Assembly: GCA_965214125.1 (NCBI GenBank)
Contig: CBDCBA010000024.1
Coordinates: 1 to 64,000, forward strand
Direction: 5' to 3'
DNA length: 64,000 nt
Source: CBDCBA01 sp965214125
GTDB taxonomy: Bacteria > Planctomycetota > Phycisphaerae > Tepidisphaerales > Tepidisphaeraceae
The translations under genes and the position numbers were made by a program. The notes beneath the pieces were generated by a model, which worked only from the letters and a program-made list of their open reading frames with translations, ran no database searches and was not told the DNA's origin. This document shows, piece by piece, positions 40,215-49,289 of this stretch (positions within the stretch are counted from its first letter, which is position 1; the number at the start of each line of letters is the position of its first letter).

Positions 40215-41425
40215 CCACCGCCAATCCGCCGGGCGTGCGCCGCACCGATCCCGTCGCCGACCCCGAGGCCTTCCTGCACGACCACTCCGCCGTCGACGGC
40301 CCGCGCTACGAGCGGCGCGAGGTGACGACCGACGAGTACGCCTTCTTCCGCCGCGAGGGCTACCTCGTCGTGCGCGGCCTTGTCCCGACGGAGGACGTGG
40401 ACGAGCTCGATCGCCACACGAAGGATCTGATGGCCGGCAAGCTGCCCGAGCAGCGGGAGATGGGCGAAACCGACCCGCGCGGGCAGGGCGGCAGCCGGCA
40501 CGGCGGATCGGAGCTCGACACCGTCCGCCACCTCTTCCGCCCGCCCGAGGGCCTGAGCGATGCGGAGAAGGCGGCGCTGTTCCTGCGCATTCACATGCTC
40601 CACCGGCACCTGCCGCTGCACGAGCGCTTCCTGCTCCACCCGCGCGTGCTCGACGTGCTCGAGGCGATCATCGGCCCGGACGTGCTGGCGCTGCAAACCA
40701 TGCTCTTCCTCAAGCCGCCCGGCAAGGTCGGCCAGGGGTGGCACCAGGACAGCTACTACATTCCCACGCACCCCGACACCCTCTGCGGCGCCTGGATCGC
40801 CATTGATGACGCCGACGAGTACAACGGGGCGCTCTGGATGGCCAAGGGGAGCAACAGCGGGCCCGTCTACCCGCCCTGCCCCGGCGACAACACCTACGGC
40901 TTCGGCGACCGCATGCTGAAGGATCTGACCCACACCGTCGGCGCCAGCGATCCCGAGGACGACGCCAACACCCTGTCGGGCATTGCCGACGGTTACGATC
41001 AGATTCTCGTGCCGGCGAAGAAGGGGGACGTGGTTTTCTTCAACGGCCACATCATCCATCGCAGCAAGTCGAACGTGACGACCGACCGCTTCCGCCGGGC
41101 GTTCGTCGGGCACTACTGCAACGCCCGCAGCTACACCCAGTGGGGCAACGATCTGGGGTACAAGCGCGACGACGAGGGGAACGAGGCATCGGTTGGCGGC
41201 GACGGCGGAATCACGGACATCGACCACGGCTCGAACCGCAGCCACATCCTTGCTCGCGGCGACTCGCACCTGCCGTTCGCCCAGCCGCGCTTCGGCACGC
41301 CGTGCGCCGCGCTGCTGCCGCGCGAGGAGCGCAAGGGTCATTTCGACGGCGTCGCCCGCACCCTCGCCGCGCACGGCAACGGCCTGATGGGCTGCGGCAT
41401 CGGCGTGCCGGACGATCACGACTGA
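40211..41425 (+). CDS. phytanoyl-CoA dioxygenase (PhyH) family protein
   Basis: A 404-residue Fe(II)/2-oxoglutarate oxygenase. GWHQDSYYIPTHPDTLCGAWIAIDD contains the HxD iron ligands, DEYNGALWMAKGSN follows, and VVFFNGHIIHRSKSNVTTDRFRRAFVGHY holds the distal His and the 2-oxoglutarate-binding Arg. The N-terminal EYAFFRREGYLVVRGLVP is the usual opening helix. Planctomycetes carry many PhyH proteins of unknown substrate. Coupled translation with the AraC gene (ATGA) and divergence from a Gfo/Idh oxidoreductase suggest one small regulon. A strong terminator hairpin follows. Confidence 0.92.
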   Translation: MTTANPPGVRRTDPVADPEAFLHDHSAVDGPRYERREVTTDEYAFFRREGYLVVRGLVPTEDVDELDRHTKDLMAGKLPEQREMGETDPRGQGGSRHGGSELDTVRHLFRPPEGLSDAEKAALFLRIHMLHRHLPLHERFLLHPRVLDVLEAIIGPDVLALQTMLFLKPPGKVGQGWHQDSYYIPTHPDTLCGAWIAIDDADEYNGALWMAKGSNSGPVYPPCPGDNTYGFGDRMLKDLTHTVGASDPEDDANTLSGIADGYDQILVPAKKGDVVFFNGHIIHRSKSNVTTDRFRRAFVGHYCNARSYTQWGNDLGYKRDDEGNEASVGGDGGITDIDHGSNRSHILARGDSHLPFAQPRFGTPCAALLPREERKGHFDGVARTLAAHGNGLMGCGIGVPDDHD

Positions 41426-41453
41426 GCCCTCCGCCAACGTCCCGATCCTGCTC

Positions 41454-41532
41454 CGGTTTTAGCCGCCCGCGGAAGCGGGCGCTTCCGTCACCAGCGGCAG
41501 AAGCGCCCGCTCCCGCGGGCGGCTAAAAACCG
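41454..41532. terminator. long hairpin after phyH gene
   Basis: CGGTTTTAGCCGCCCGCGG and CCGCGGGCGGCTAAAAACCG pair at the ends, and GAAGCGGGCGCTTC/GAAGCGCCCGCTCC pair inside, around a 14-nt loop. The A/T runs at the foot of the stem give a T tail on either strand. It separates the PhyH gene from the deacetylase gene. It may be a dispersed element rather than a dedicated terminator. Confidence 0.75.
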
Positions 41533-41564
41533 AACGGGGCTTTCGGCATGCGTTAAGCTCCGCC

Positions 41565-42374
41565 ATGCCCAAGCAGATCGCCTTTCGCCTCGACGACGCC
41601 TGCTCCACGCCGGGCCACGGGTTGGCGCAGGCGGACCTGCTGCGCGGCGGCATCGTCAAGAACGCGGCCGTGATGGTCTGCGGCGAGTCGTTCGACGACA
41701 CGATCGGCGGCATTGCGGAAGCCAAGCGTGAACGCGGCGATGCGGTGAATATCGGCCTGCACCTGATGCTCAACTGCGAGTGGCGCGGCCTGCGATGGAC
41801 GCCCGCCGCCCCGGCTGGGCGTGTGCCGTCGCTCGTGGACGAGCATGGGCTGCTCACGTCGACGCCGCACGTGCTGTACGACCGCGGCGGCATCGCGATC
41901 GACGAGTTGCTGATCGAGGCCGACGCGCAGCTCGCCCGGCTGCGCGAGGCGGGCATCGATCCCGATTACGTGGACGAGCACATGGACTTCCAGTGGACCA
42001 GCAAGGCCATCGCCCCCGCGTTGCACGGCTGGGCCAACGACAACGGCCTCTTTTACGCGCAGTTCCAGCCGCTGTCGATGACGCACGAGCGCCACCGCCA
42101 GCCCGATGGCAGCCACGATCTCGGTCGCTTCGTGAACGATTTGGCAGAAGGACCAGCCGTCGCGGTCTTTCATGCGGCCTACGCGACGCCGTTTGATCGG
42201 GCGCTTGTTATCGAGGCCTCCGACGACCCACCTGGCAAGACGGCCGCCGAGCGGCAGGCGGATGTGGACGTGCTGACGAGCGAGGCCCTGCGGTCGGCTG
42301 TCGAGCGCGGCGAGGTCGAGCCGCTCACGCTCCTGGAGGTCGAGCGGCGTCGCCCCTCGCGCCTACCGGCGTGA
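41565..42374 (+). CDS. ChbG/YdjC-like carbohydrate deacetylase
   Basis: A 269-residue metal-dependent deacetylase-like protein. IAFRLDDACSTPGHGLAQADLLRGGIVKNAAVMVCG gives the Asp-Asp metal motif and first strands. VNIGLHLMLNCEWRGL has the conserved His, and DPDYVDEHMDFQW the DxH-like second motif. AVFHAAYATPFDRALVIEAS corresponds to the final HPG-like segment, here without the usual Pro-Gly, so activity could differ. Known relatives deacetylate chito-oligosaccharides. It stands between two strong hairpins and the ComM-like gene, without clear partners. Confidence 0.85.
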   Translation: MPKQIAFRLDDACSTPGHGLAQADLLRGGIVKNAAVMVCGESFDDTIGGIAEAKRERGDAVNIGLHLMLNCEWRGLRWTPAAPAGRVPSLVDEHGLLTSTPHVLYDRGGIAIDELLIEADAQLARLREAGIDPDYVDEHMDFQWTSKAIAPALHGWANDNGLFYAQFQPLSMTHERHRQPDGSHDLGRFVNDLAEGPAVAVFHAAYATPFDRALVIEASDDPPGKTAAERQADVDVLTSEALRSAVERGEVEPLTLLEVERRRPSRLPA

Positions 42375-42415
42375 AGTTCGCCCGCGCCCGCGGTTGCCGG
42401 TAGCCTGCTCGCACG

Positions 42416-43924
42416 ATGGCATTGGCGAGGGTGCAAACGTGCGTGCTGCAAGGGATTCAGGCCGTTGGCTGCGAGGTCGAGGTCGACGCAACCAACCGCG
42501 GCAAGTACATCACCGTGCTCGTCGGACTTGCGCAGGCGGCGACGAAGGAGAGCGTCGAGCGCACCCGCCGCGCGATTCAGAACAGCGGCCACCCCGTGCC
42601 GCAGGGCCGCGTGCTCGTGAATCTTGCCCCGGCCGATTTGAAGAAGGACGCGGCCGCCCTCGACCTGCCGATCAGCATCGGCTTGATGCTCTGCACCGGC
42701 AGCGTGCTCGGCGACCGCCATAAAAGATACCTTATCGCTGGCGAACTCGCCCTCGACGGCGGCGTCCGCAAGATCAAGGGCGGACTGAGCATGGCGATGT
42801 TGGCCCGCGACCGAGGTATGGCCGGCGTGATCCTGCCGCTCGACAACGCCCGCGAGGCGGCCGTCGTGGAGGGTGTCGAGGTCGTTCCAGTGCGATCGCT
42901 CGTGCAGGCGGTGGCGTTCCTGAACGACGAGGAGAATGCCCCGACGCCATTTGAGTTGGAGGACGAGCCGTACGCCGAGAGTGCGACGGCAAGCGACCTC
43001 GACTTCGCCGACGTGCGCGGGCAGGAGGCGGTGAAGCGCGCGGTGGTCGTCGCCTGCGCCGGCGGGCACAACCTCTGCATGATCGGCCCGCCGGGCACGG
43101 GCAAGACGATGCTCGCGCGGCGAATGGGATCGATCCTCCCGCCGCTGAGCCGACGCGAGGCGCTCGAGACGACGCAGGTCTACAGCGCGTTGGGCCTGCT
43201 CCCGCCGAACGTGAGCCTGCTCGACCGCCGCCCCGTCCGCACGCCGCACCACTCGGCCACGGCCCAGGCGCTCGTCGGCGGCGGCAGCGTGCCCAGGCCG
43301 GGCGAGTGCTCGCTGGCGCACAACGGCATTCTGTTCCTCGACGAACTCCCGGAGTTCGGCCGCAACGTGCTCGACATGCTGCGTGAGCCGTTGGAGGGGG
43401 GCGAGATCACCGTCAGCCGCGTCCACGGCAGCACGCGGTTCCCCGCCGACTTCATGCTCGTCGCCGCGATGAACCCGAGCCATCGCGGCGGAAATGAGCC
43501 CGACGGTAAGGAAAACAAGTACCTCGCCCGCCTGAGCGGCCCGCTGCTGGACCGCATCGACCTGCACGTCGAGGTGCCCAAGGTCGGCTACGGCGAGATG
43601 AGCCAACGCGCGACCGGCACGAACAGTTCCACCATGCGTCAGCAGGTCGCCGCCGCCCGCGAGCGACAGTTGCAGCGCTTCAGCGACGCGGCGATGATCA
43701 ACAGCCGGATGCAGAGCAAGGCGCTCAACCAGCACGTTCCCCTCAGCGGCGATGCCCTGCTCGTGCTCAAGCAGGCGATGGAGGAACTGGGCCTCTCCGC
43801 CCGCGCTTACGACAAGGTCCGCCGCGTCGCCCGGACCATCGCGGACGTGGAGGGATCGGTTGACGTGAGCCAACTGCACGTCGCCGAGGCCGTGGGATAC
43901 CGGCTGCTGGACCGGAAGTTTTAG
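42416..43924 (+). CDS. comM: YifB/ComM family Mg-chelatase-like AAA ATPase
   Basis: A 502-residue hexameric helicase-type ATPase. In naturally competent bacteria ComM promotes branch migration during transformation. The N-terminal Lon-like domain has VQTCVLQGIQAVGCEVEVD and LPISIGLMLCTG. DFADVRGQEAVKRAVVVACAGGHNLCMIGPPGTGKTMLARR holds Walker A, and GILFLDELPEFGRNVLDMLREPLEGG Walker B. VAAMNPSHRGG and LDRIDLHVEVPKV follow. The usual four-cysteine zinc motif after MNPCPCG is replaced by NPSHRGGNEPD, so the zinc site appears lost. Length matches the family. Confidence 0.93.
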   Translation: MALARVQTCVLQGIQAVGCEVEVDATNRGKYITVLVGLAQAATKESVERTRRAIQNSGHPVPQGRVLVNLAPADLKKDAAALDLPISIGLMLCTGSVLGDRHKRYLIAGELALDGGVRKIKGGLSMAMLARDRGMAGVILPLDNAREAAVVEGVEVVPVRSLVQAVAFLNDEENAPTPFELEDEPYAESATASDLDFADVRGQEAVKRAVVVACAGGHNLCMIGPPGTGKTMLARRMGSILPPLSRREALETTQVYSALGLLPPNVSLLDRRPVRTPHHSATAQALVGGGSVPRPGECSLAHNGILFLDELPEFGRNVLDMLREPLEGGEITVSRVHGSTRFPADFMLVAAMNPSHRGGNEPDGKENKYLARLSGPLLDRIDLHVEVPKVGYGEMSQRATGTNSSTMRQQVAAARERQLQRFSDAAMINSRMQSKALNQHVPLSGDALLVLKQAMEELGLSARAYDKVRRVARTIADVEGSVDVSQLHVAEAVGYRLLDRKF

Positions 43925-43941
43925 CCGGTAGAATGGGTGTC

Positions 43942-44739
43942 ATGCCGTCGCCCTTCCCCGGAATGAACCCGTTTCTCGAGTCGGCCGACGCTTGGCAGAC
44001 GTTCCACGCGAACTACGTGGGCGCGCTCGAGGACCAACTGGCGGAGGTGCTCCCGGACGGCTACTACGCCAAAACGGAGGTCACGCTGATTCTCCACGAG
44101 CCAAGCGCTGAAGAACGCCTATTGACGTGGCGGGCAGACGTTGGTCTTGGCGAGGAGCCGGAAGGTCCGCCGTTGTCACGACCAACCGCCGCGAGCGCCG
44201 TCGCCGACCCGGCGGTTTGGCACACGGCGATTCCCGACGTGCAGGAAGAACGCCACTACTCGACCAACGTGCACGACGTGCAATCACGTCGCATCGTGAC
44301 CGTGATCGAGCACCTGAGCCCGTCGAACAAGGTCGGCGGGAGCAACTTCAGCGCCTACAGCTTGAAGCGCACGCGCCTCGTCAACGAGGGGGTGAACCTG
44401 GTCGAAATTGACCTGCTGCGCAAGGGCGGACGCATGCCGTTCGCCAACCCACCGCCGGGCGATTACTGCGTGAGCGTCGCACGCGCCGCCGACGCGCCAC
44501 GGGTCGATGTCTGGCCGATCCGGCTCCGCGACCCGCTACCGACGGTCCCGGTGCCGCTTGACCCGCAGGTAGATGATGTCTCCCTGAACCTGATGGCCGC
44601 ACTACACGAGGTGCACGATCGTAAACGGTACGACCGATGGATCTACCGCAACGCTGCAAGGATCGACCCGCCGTTGTCGCCCGACGACGCGGCTTGGGCA
44701 CTTGATCGAGCGAACACGATCAAACGCCCTGCTTCCTGA
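43942..44739 (+). CDS. DUF4058 family protein
   Basis: A 265-residue protein starting MPSPFPGMNPFLESADAWQTFH, the exact style of DUF4058 openings, so ATG 43942 is preferred over 43933. RRIVTVIEHLSPSNKVGGS and LVEIDLLRKGGRMPF are the conserved middle, with an E-x-L-S-P-x-N-K and V-E-I-D-L pattern resembling PD-(D/E)XK nuclease-type folds. RIDPPLSPDDAAWA is the usual end. Its function is unknown. The family is widespread in Planctomycetes, Cyanobacteria and Chloroflexi. The 3' end overlaps the convergent membrane gene by 20 bp. Confidence 0.9.
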   Translation: MPSPFPGMNPFLESADAWQTFHANYVGALEDQLAEVLPDGYYAKTEVTLILHEPSAEERLLTWRADVGLGEEPEGPPLSRPTAASAVADPAVWHTAIPDVQEERHYSTNVHDVQSRRIVTVIEHLSPSNKVGGSNFSAYSLKRTRLVNEGVNLVEIDLLRKGGRMPFANPPPGDYCVSVARAADAPRVDVWPIRLRDPLPTVPVPLDPQVDDVSLNLMAALHEVHDRKRYDRWIYRNAARIDPPLSPDDAAWALDRANTIKRPAS

Positions 44740-45916
44740 ACGCCAGCGGCACCACCAGCACCGCGCCGCCCGCAATGGCCCAGCCCATCGTCCAGCCGCT
44801 CGGGCCGCCGAAGAACGCGACCGCCATGAACGGCGCGGCGACGGCGATGACCAACGCGCACGCGCGCATGCTTCGTCGCGCAACCATCACGACCAGCACG
44901 TACGTCGGGAAGATCAGGCCGAAGAAGCCGAGAAAGCCGCGGTAAACGAGCTCGCCCGGCGTGTAGCCGAGCAACTCGCGCGTCGCGAAACCGCCGGTGA
45001 GTTGGCTGCCGTCGAAGTTCGTCCACCGAAGCTCCGCGCCGAGCACGACGCCGAAGGCCGCTAGGACCAGCATGGCCACGGTCCACGTCCAGGCCGGTCG
45101 GATGCCGGTCTCGCCCGTGAACAGGCTGAGTCGCTCAATGGCCGACAGGTGGGCCGTCATGGTGAACGTGACCTGCGTAGCGAGGTGCGCCACGAGCAGG
45201 GCCGCGACGAGTTGCTCGGCCCCGTCGAACTCCGCCCGCATCAGGCCCGGCAACAGCGTGGCGTAACCGAGCGTGAGGGCGATCATCGCGAGGAAGAAGC
45301 CGCCGAAGCCGAAGCCGAAGGCGAGGCGGCTGCGATCGCCGGTGGCCTGCCGCGCAAACTGCAAGGTCACGTCGAGGAACGGGCACGTCAGGAAGCCGAG
45401 CGTGCAGACAACCGCCAGCCCCGCGAGGTCAGGGCCATCGATCTCACCAATCGTTGGCACCGACAGCCATCCGTGTACGGCCACGCCGATCGTCGCGGAG
45501 ATCAGCCAGACGACGCCGGCCAGCATCAACTGGATTGCCACCGGCACCCGCCGGCCGAGCGTCGCCAGCAGCACCGCGACCGTCGGCACGACCACGCCCG
45601 CGATTGGCCCAACCAGCCGGGTCGCCAGCCACGCGAGCGTGAACGCCTGCATCGCGATCGTGACGACGGTGAACGCTCCGAACGCCTTGGCGTGCCGCAC
45701 CGTCACCTCCGCCGACTGCCGCGGCGACTTCATCACGAACCCCACCGCCGCCGCCCCGATCACGTTCGGCACGGCGAAGGCAGCCCAGCCCAGCAGGCCG
45801 AAATCGCGCACGAGCAGCACCGGCAGGAACATGCCGATCACCCACGTCCACGAGACGGCGACGTAGACGCCCCAGCCGAGGGCGGCGCGGGTCGAGACGC
45901 GGGTCGGGGCGGTCAC
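44720..45916 (-). CDS. polytopic membrane protein, transporter-like
   Basis: A 398-residue protein with about 12 hydrophobic segments and little soluble sequence. WTWVIGMFLPVLLVRDFGLLGWAAFAVPNVIGAAAVGFVM near the N-terminus resembles the first spans of sodium:solute symporter-like proteins, but I cannot assign a family. GFGFGGFFLAMIALTLGYATLLPG and LGYTPGELVYRGFLGFFGLIFPTYVL come later. GTG 45916 is chosen because earlier starts would run into the divergent Uma2 gene and add a basic, non-hydrophobic leader. It overlaps the DUF4058 gene tail to tail. Confidence 0.75.
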   Translation of the reverse strand: MTAPTRVSTRAALGWGVYVAVSWTWVIGMFLPVLLVRDFGLLGWAAFAVPNVIGAAAVGFVMKSPRQSAEVTVRHAKAFGAFTVVTIAMQAFTLAWLATRLVGPIAGVVVPTVAVLLATLGRRVPVAIQLMLAGVVWLISATIGVAVHGWLSVPTIGEIDGPDLAGLAVVCTLGFLTCPFLDVTLQFARQATGDRSRLAFGFGFGGFFLAMIALTLGYATLLPGLMRAEFDGAEQLVAALLVAHLATQVTFTMTAHLSAIERLSLFTGETGIRPAWTWTVAMLVLAAFGVVLGAELRWTNFDGSQLTGGFATRELLGYTPGELVYRGFLGFFGLIFPTYVLVVMVARRSMRACALVIAVAAPFMAVAFFGGPSGWTMGWAIAGGAVLVVPLAFRKQGV

Positions 45917-45993
45917 GCTTGATCTTAGCCGGGACCGCCAAACACTCGCCTGACGCCGACCGCGGTTGCGTGATACTGATACAATTTCCCGCG

Positions 45994-46686
45994 ATGTCCA
46001 TCGCCGCCCCCCCTTCACCGCCTCCCGCGGCCTCGACTCCCCAACCGGGCCCATCGGCGGGAATGTCCGTTCAAGTCACACCAGACTCCGAGCGAGTGGT
46101 GCTTTCGAACATCTCGTGGGACACGTACCTGCGCCTTCGCGACGAACTCGACGGGCCGCGCCTGACCTACGACAACGGACTGTTGGAGATCGAGATGCCG
46201 GGGATGACTCACGAGCAGACAAAGAAGGTTCTTCGCCTGACGATTGAAGCGTTGGCTGATGAGTTGGGGAGGGACTACATCAACGCCGGCAGCACGACGT
46301 TCAAGCGCGAATTTGCGAACCGGGGACTCGAGCCGGACGAGTGTTACTACTTGACCGGGATGGACGAGAACGGCGAGATCGCGGACTTGGACGAATCAGT
46401 CCCGCCGGACCTTGCGATCGAAGTTGATTTGTCGAGCGGCAGCATCGACAAGGAGCCGATCTACGCCGTGATCGGCGTCCGCGAAATTTGGCGGTGGAAA
46501 GACGGGCAACTCCAGTTTCGCCGCCTGCGCGACGGCGGGTACGCGGACGCCGCGTCGAGCGAGTTGCTTCCGGAGTTCGACCCGAAGTGGTTGATGACAA
46601 TGATCCCGCGGGCGGGCGGGGTCAGCGATCGCCGGATCAAGCTCGATGTACATCAACTCGTTCAACGCTCGCTGAGGGGCCAGTAG
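45994..46686 (+). CDS. Uma2 family (DUF820) putative endonuclease-like protein
   Basis: A 230-residue protein. LSNISWDTYLRLRDEL and LTYDNGLLEIEMPGMTHEQTK are the N-terminal strands. GLEPDECYYLTG, PPDLAIEVDLSSGSIDKEPIYAVIGVREIWRWK and LQFRRL form the conserved core, with Glu/Asp residues arranged as in PD-(D/E)XK nucleases. The N-terminus is a Pro/Ala-rich tail; ATG 46063 (MSVQVTPD) would remove most of it. Function is unverified; Uma2 proteins are highly expanded in Planctomycetes, Cyanobacteria and Chloroflexi. It is divergent from the membrane protein gene. Confidence 0.87.
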   Translation: MSIAAPPSPPPAASTPQPGPSAGMSVQVTPDSERVVLSNISWDTYLRLRDELDGPRLTYDNGLLEIEMPGMTHEQTKKVLRLTIEALADELGRDYINAGSTTFKREFANRGLEPDECYYLTGMDENGEIADLDESVPPDLAIEVDLSSGSIDKEPIYAVIGVREIWRWKDGQLQFRRLRDGGYADAASSELLPEFDPKWLMTMIPRAGGVSDRRIKLDVHQLVQRSLRGQ

Positions 46687-46692
46687 TCGTCC

Positions 46693-47391
46693 TTATGCGT
46701 CCCTCAGCTTCGCCTTCTGCTTCTCGCGGATTTTCAGCTTCTGCTTGCGCTGCTTCGCCTGCTGCTTGGGCGTGACGTGAAACGTGATCTCCGCCCGGCC
46801 CACGCGCTTCTCGCGGTCGCCGGCCTTCATCGACAGTTGGCGAACGTCCACGTCGAGGCTGATGTTGAACTCGCTGCCGGCCTCGACGAGCGGCTTGATC
46901 GCCTCGCCCGGCGTCATCCGGTAGACCGCCGGGCCCAGGCATGGGCGGAGGAACGTGTAGTTCAGGTTCTTGCAGACGACCGTGTAGTCGCCGCCCGCTT
47001 CACCGAAGACGTACATGCCCGCGGCGATTTCGGTGTTGGCCAGCAGGCTCGCACCGGCCATGGCGTTGTACCAGTTCTTGTTGAACTTCTTGAACGGCAG
47101 GATGGCCGTGAAGCTGCTCGTGCCGTCCTCCTCCACGCGGTCGAGCCCGCGACGCTTCATGCGGATGCCCGACCAGAAGGCCAGCGGCAAAAAGAGCAGG
47201 CTGAAGATGCGATGCCAGAAGTTGTCGCGCGTGCTCAGCCGGCTGAGAAAGGCCTCAACGCGGTCGACCCACGTCGCCGGCGGCGGCTCCCCCGCGGGCG
47301 TCAGGCCCGACCGCTTGGCTTCGACGCGCACGGCGCGCTCGTCGAGCGAGGGGTGATCCTCCTGCACTGGCTCCGTCGCGGTCGCGGGCAT
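46693..47391 (-). CDS. DUF4442-like hotdog-fold protein
   Basis: A 232-residue protein. After a variable leader, FLPLAFWSGIRMKRRGLDRVEEDG is followed by FTAILPFKKFNKNWYNAMAGASLLANTEIAAGMYVFGEAGG, the hotdog helix and strands of DUF4442/PaaI-like thioesterases. FNISLDVDVRQLSMKAGDREKRVGRAEITFHVTP completes the sheet. The C-terminal 25 residues are highly basic and Gln/Lys-rich (KQQAKQRKQKLKIREKQKAK), which may bind nucleic acid or membrane. The acyl-thioester activity is only an inference from fold. It is divergent from the M3 peptidase gene. Confidence 0.75.
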   Translation of the reverse strand: MPATATEPVQEDHPSLDERAVRVEAKRSGLTPAGEPPPATWVDRVEAFLSRLSTRDNFWHRIFSLLFLPLAFWSGIRMKRRGLDRVEEDGTSSFTAILPFKKFNKNWYNAMAGASLLANTEIAAGMYVFGEAGGDYTVVCKNLNYTFLRPCLGPAVYRMTPGEAIKPLVEAGSEFNISLDVDVRQLSMKAGDREKRVGRAEITFHVTPKQQAKQRKQKLKIREKQKAKLRDA

Positions 47392-47426
47392 GGGTCGATT
47401 CTACGCGCCGTCGTCATCCGTCCGGA

Positions 47427-49205
47427 ATGGCCTACCCTTTCCCCATGCCGACCGCCCCGACCGCTCCCGATCCCAAGGCCGTTCCCGCCGCCGTTGCCGA
47501 CGCTTCGTCGCGCCGCACGTTCCTGCCGGGCGACTTCGTGCCCGACCAGTGGGAGAAGATCAGCCCGTACCTCGAACAGCTCCAATCGCGCGAGATCAAC
47601 ACAAAGGAAGAGCTCGAGGCGTGGCTGCTCGATCTAAGCGAGTTGTCGGCCGTCGTCGACGAGTATGGCAGCCGACGGTACATCGACCGCTCGTGCTTCA
47701 CCAACAACGGCGACATCAAGGCCGCCTACCTCGATTTCGTGGAGAACATCGAGCCCAAGCTCAAGCCGGTTATGTTCGAGCTGCAAAAGAAGTTCCTCGC
47801 CCAGCAGCAGGCCGACGAGCTGACCGGCCCGCGCTACGAGCAGCTTAAAAAGCACTGGCAGGCGGACGTCGAGCTCTTCCGCGAGGAGAACGTCGATCTC
47901 GAAACGCAGATCACCAAGATCGTCACGAAATACGACGAGATCAGCGGCGAGATGAGCGTCGACTTTCGCGGCGAAACCTACACGATGCAGCAGATGGCCC
48001 GGTTCCTCGAGGAAACGGACCGCGAGACCCGTGAGGAAGCCTGGCGCGCCACGGCCCAGCGGCGATTGGAGGATCGCGAGACGATCGACGCCCTCTTCGA
48101 CGAGGTGTTGCCGATTCGCCAGCAGATCGCCGTCAACGCCGGCTTTGCCAACTACCGCGACTACCAGTTCAAGCGGCTCAAGCGCTTCGACTACACGCCC
48201 GAGGACTGCAACGCCTACGCCGACGCGGTCGAGAAGCACGTCGTGCCGCTCATTCGCGACATGGACCAGGAGCGTCGCGACGCCCTCGGCGTCGACAGGC
48301 TGCGGCCGTGGGATTTGAGTGTCGACCCGAAGGGCCGCGACCCGTTGCGGCCGTTCAGCGAGGACCAGATCGATCAGTTTGTCGAGACCACGCGCGGCGT
48401 GTTCGCGAAGCTCGACCCGGCGCTCGCGGACGACTTCGAGAAGCTGCGCACCGCCGGCAACCTCGACCTCGGCAGCCGGCGCGGCAAGCAGCCGGGCGGG
48501 TACCAGTGCAACCTGGAGGAGACGCGCATCCCCTTCATCTTCATGAACGCCGCCGGGTTGCAACGCGACGTGGAGACGCTTCTGCACGAGGGGGGCCACG
48601 CCTTTCACACGCTCGCGGTGATGGACGAGCCGCTCACGTTCCTGCGGCACGCGCCGATGGAGTTCTGCGAGGTCGCCAGCATGAGCATGGAACTGCTCGC
48701 CCTGCCGCACATGGGCGACTACTTCAAGAGCGAAGAGGAAGCCGACCGCGCCCGCCGCCACCAGCTCGAAGGCGTGAGCGTCCTCGCCTGGATCGCCACG
48801 ATCGACCAGTTCCAGCACTGGATCTACACCAACCCCGGCCACTCGCGCGACGACCGCACCGCCGAGTGGAACCGACTGATGGACCGCTTCGGCCACGAGC
48901 AGGATTGGAGCGGCGTCGAGGACGTTCGCGACAGCCTGTGGCAGCGGCAGCTCCACCTGTTCCACGTCCCGTTCTACTACATCGAGTACGGCATCGCCCA
49001 GCTCGGCGCGCTGCAAATCTACAACAACGCCAAGACGGATCCCAAGGCCGCCTTGGCTGCTTACCGCAAGAGCTTGAGCTACGGCGGCACGCGGCCGCTG
49101 CCCGAGCTGTTCGAGGCGGCCGACATCAAGTTCGACTTCGGCGATGGGACGATCAAGCCGCTTGTGGAGACGATCCGGCAAGACCTGCAAAAGCTGCCCG
49201 TCTGA
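47427..49205 (+). CDS. M3 family oligoendopeptidase
   Basis: A 592-residue cytoplasmic zinc metallopeptidase. HEGGHAFHTL is the HExxH-type zinc motif in its M3 form, with the third ligand in APMEFCEVASMSMELL. YQCNLEETRIPFIFMNAAGL precedes it and YIEYGIAQLGALQIY follows, both typical of PepF-like oligoendopeptidases. The N-terminal half is helical, and LDLSELSAVVDEYGSRRYID is close to PepF openings. The first ATG (47427) is used; ATG 47445 is also possible. It probably trims peptides for amino acid recycling. Confidence 0.92.
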   Translation: MAYPFPMPTAPTAPDPKAVPAAVADASSRRTFLPGDFVPDQWEKISPYLEQLQSREINTKEELEAWLLDLSELSAVVDEYGSRRYIDRSCFTNNGDIKAAYLDFVENIEPKLKPVMFELQKKFLAQQQADELTGPRYEQLKKHWQADVELFREENVDLETQITKIVTKYDEISGEMSVDFRGETYTMQQMARFLEETDRETREEAWRATAQRRLEDRETIDALFDEVLPIRQQIAVNAGFANYRDYQFKRLKRFDYTPEDCNAYADAVEKHVVPLIRDMDQERRDALGVDRLRPWDLSVDPKGRDPLRPFSEDQIDQFVETTRGVFAKLDPALADDFEKLRTAGNLDLGSRRGKQPGGYQCNLEETRIPFIFMNAAGLQRDVETLLHEGGHAFHTLAVMDEPLTFLRHAPMEFCEVASMSMELLALPHMGDYFKSEEEADRARRHQLEGVSVLAWIATIDQFQHWIYTNPGHSRDDRTAEWNRLMDRFGHEQDWSGVEDVRDSLWQRQLHLFHVPFYYIEYGIAQLGALQIYNNAKTDPKAALAAYRKSLSYGGTRPLPELFEAADIKFDFGDGTIKPLVETIRQDLQKLPV

Positions 49206-49208
49206 TTC

Positions 49209-49286
49209 GTAGCAGAGGCCTCCGGACTCTGCCCGTCGGCTCAAAACCTTCCACCCAGTTGGGCAGAGGCCGGAGGCCTCCGCTAC
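49209..49286. repeat. palindromic repeat between peptidase and trpF
   Basis: GTAGCAGAGGCCTCCGGACT and its complement AGGCCGGAGGCCTCCGCTAC, together with CTGCCC/GGGCAG, make a stem of about 25 bp with a 26-nt loop. It begins three bases after the peptidase stop and ends just before the trpF start. It may terminate transcription, or it may be a dispersed REP-like element. Confidence 0.75.
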
Positions 49287-49289
49287 GGG

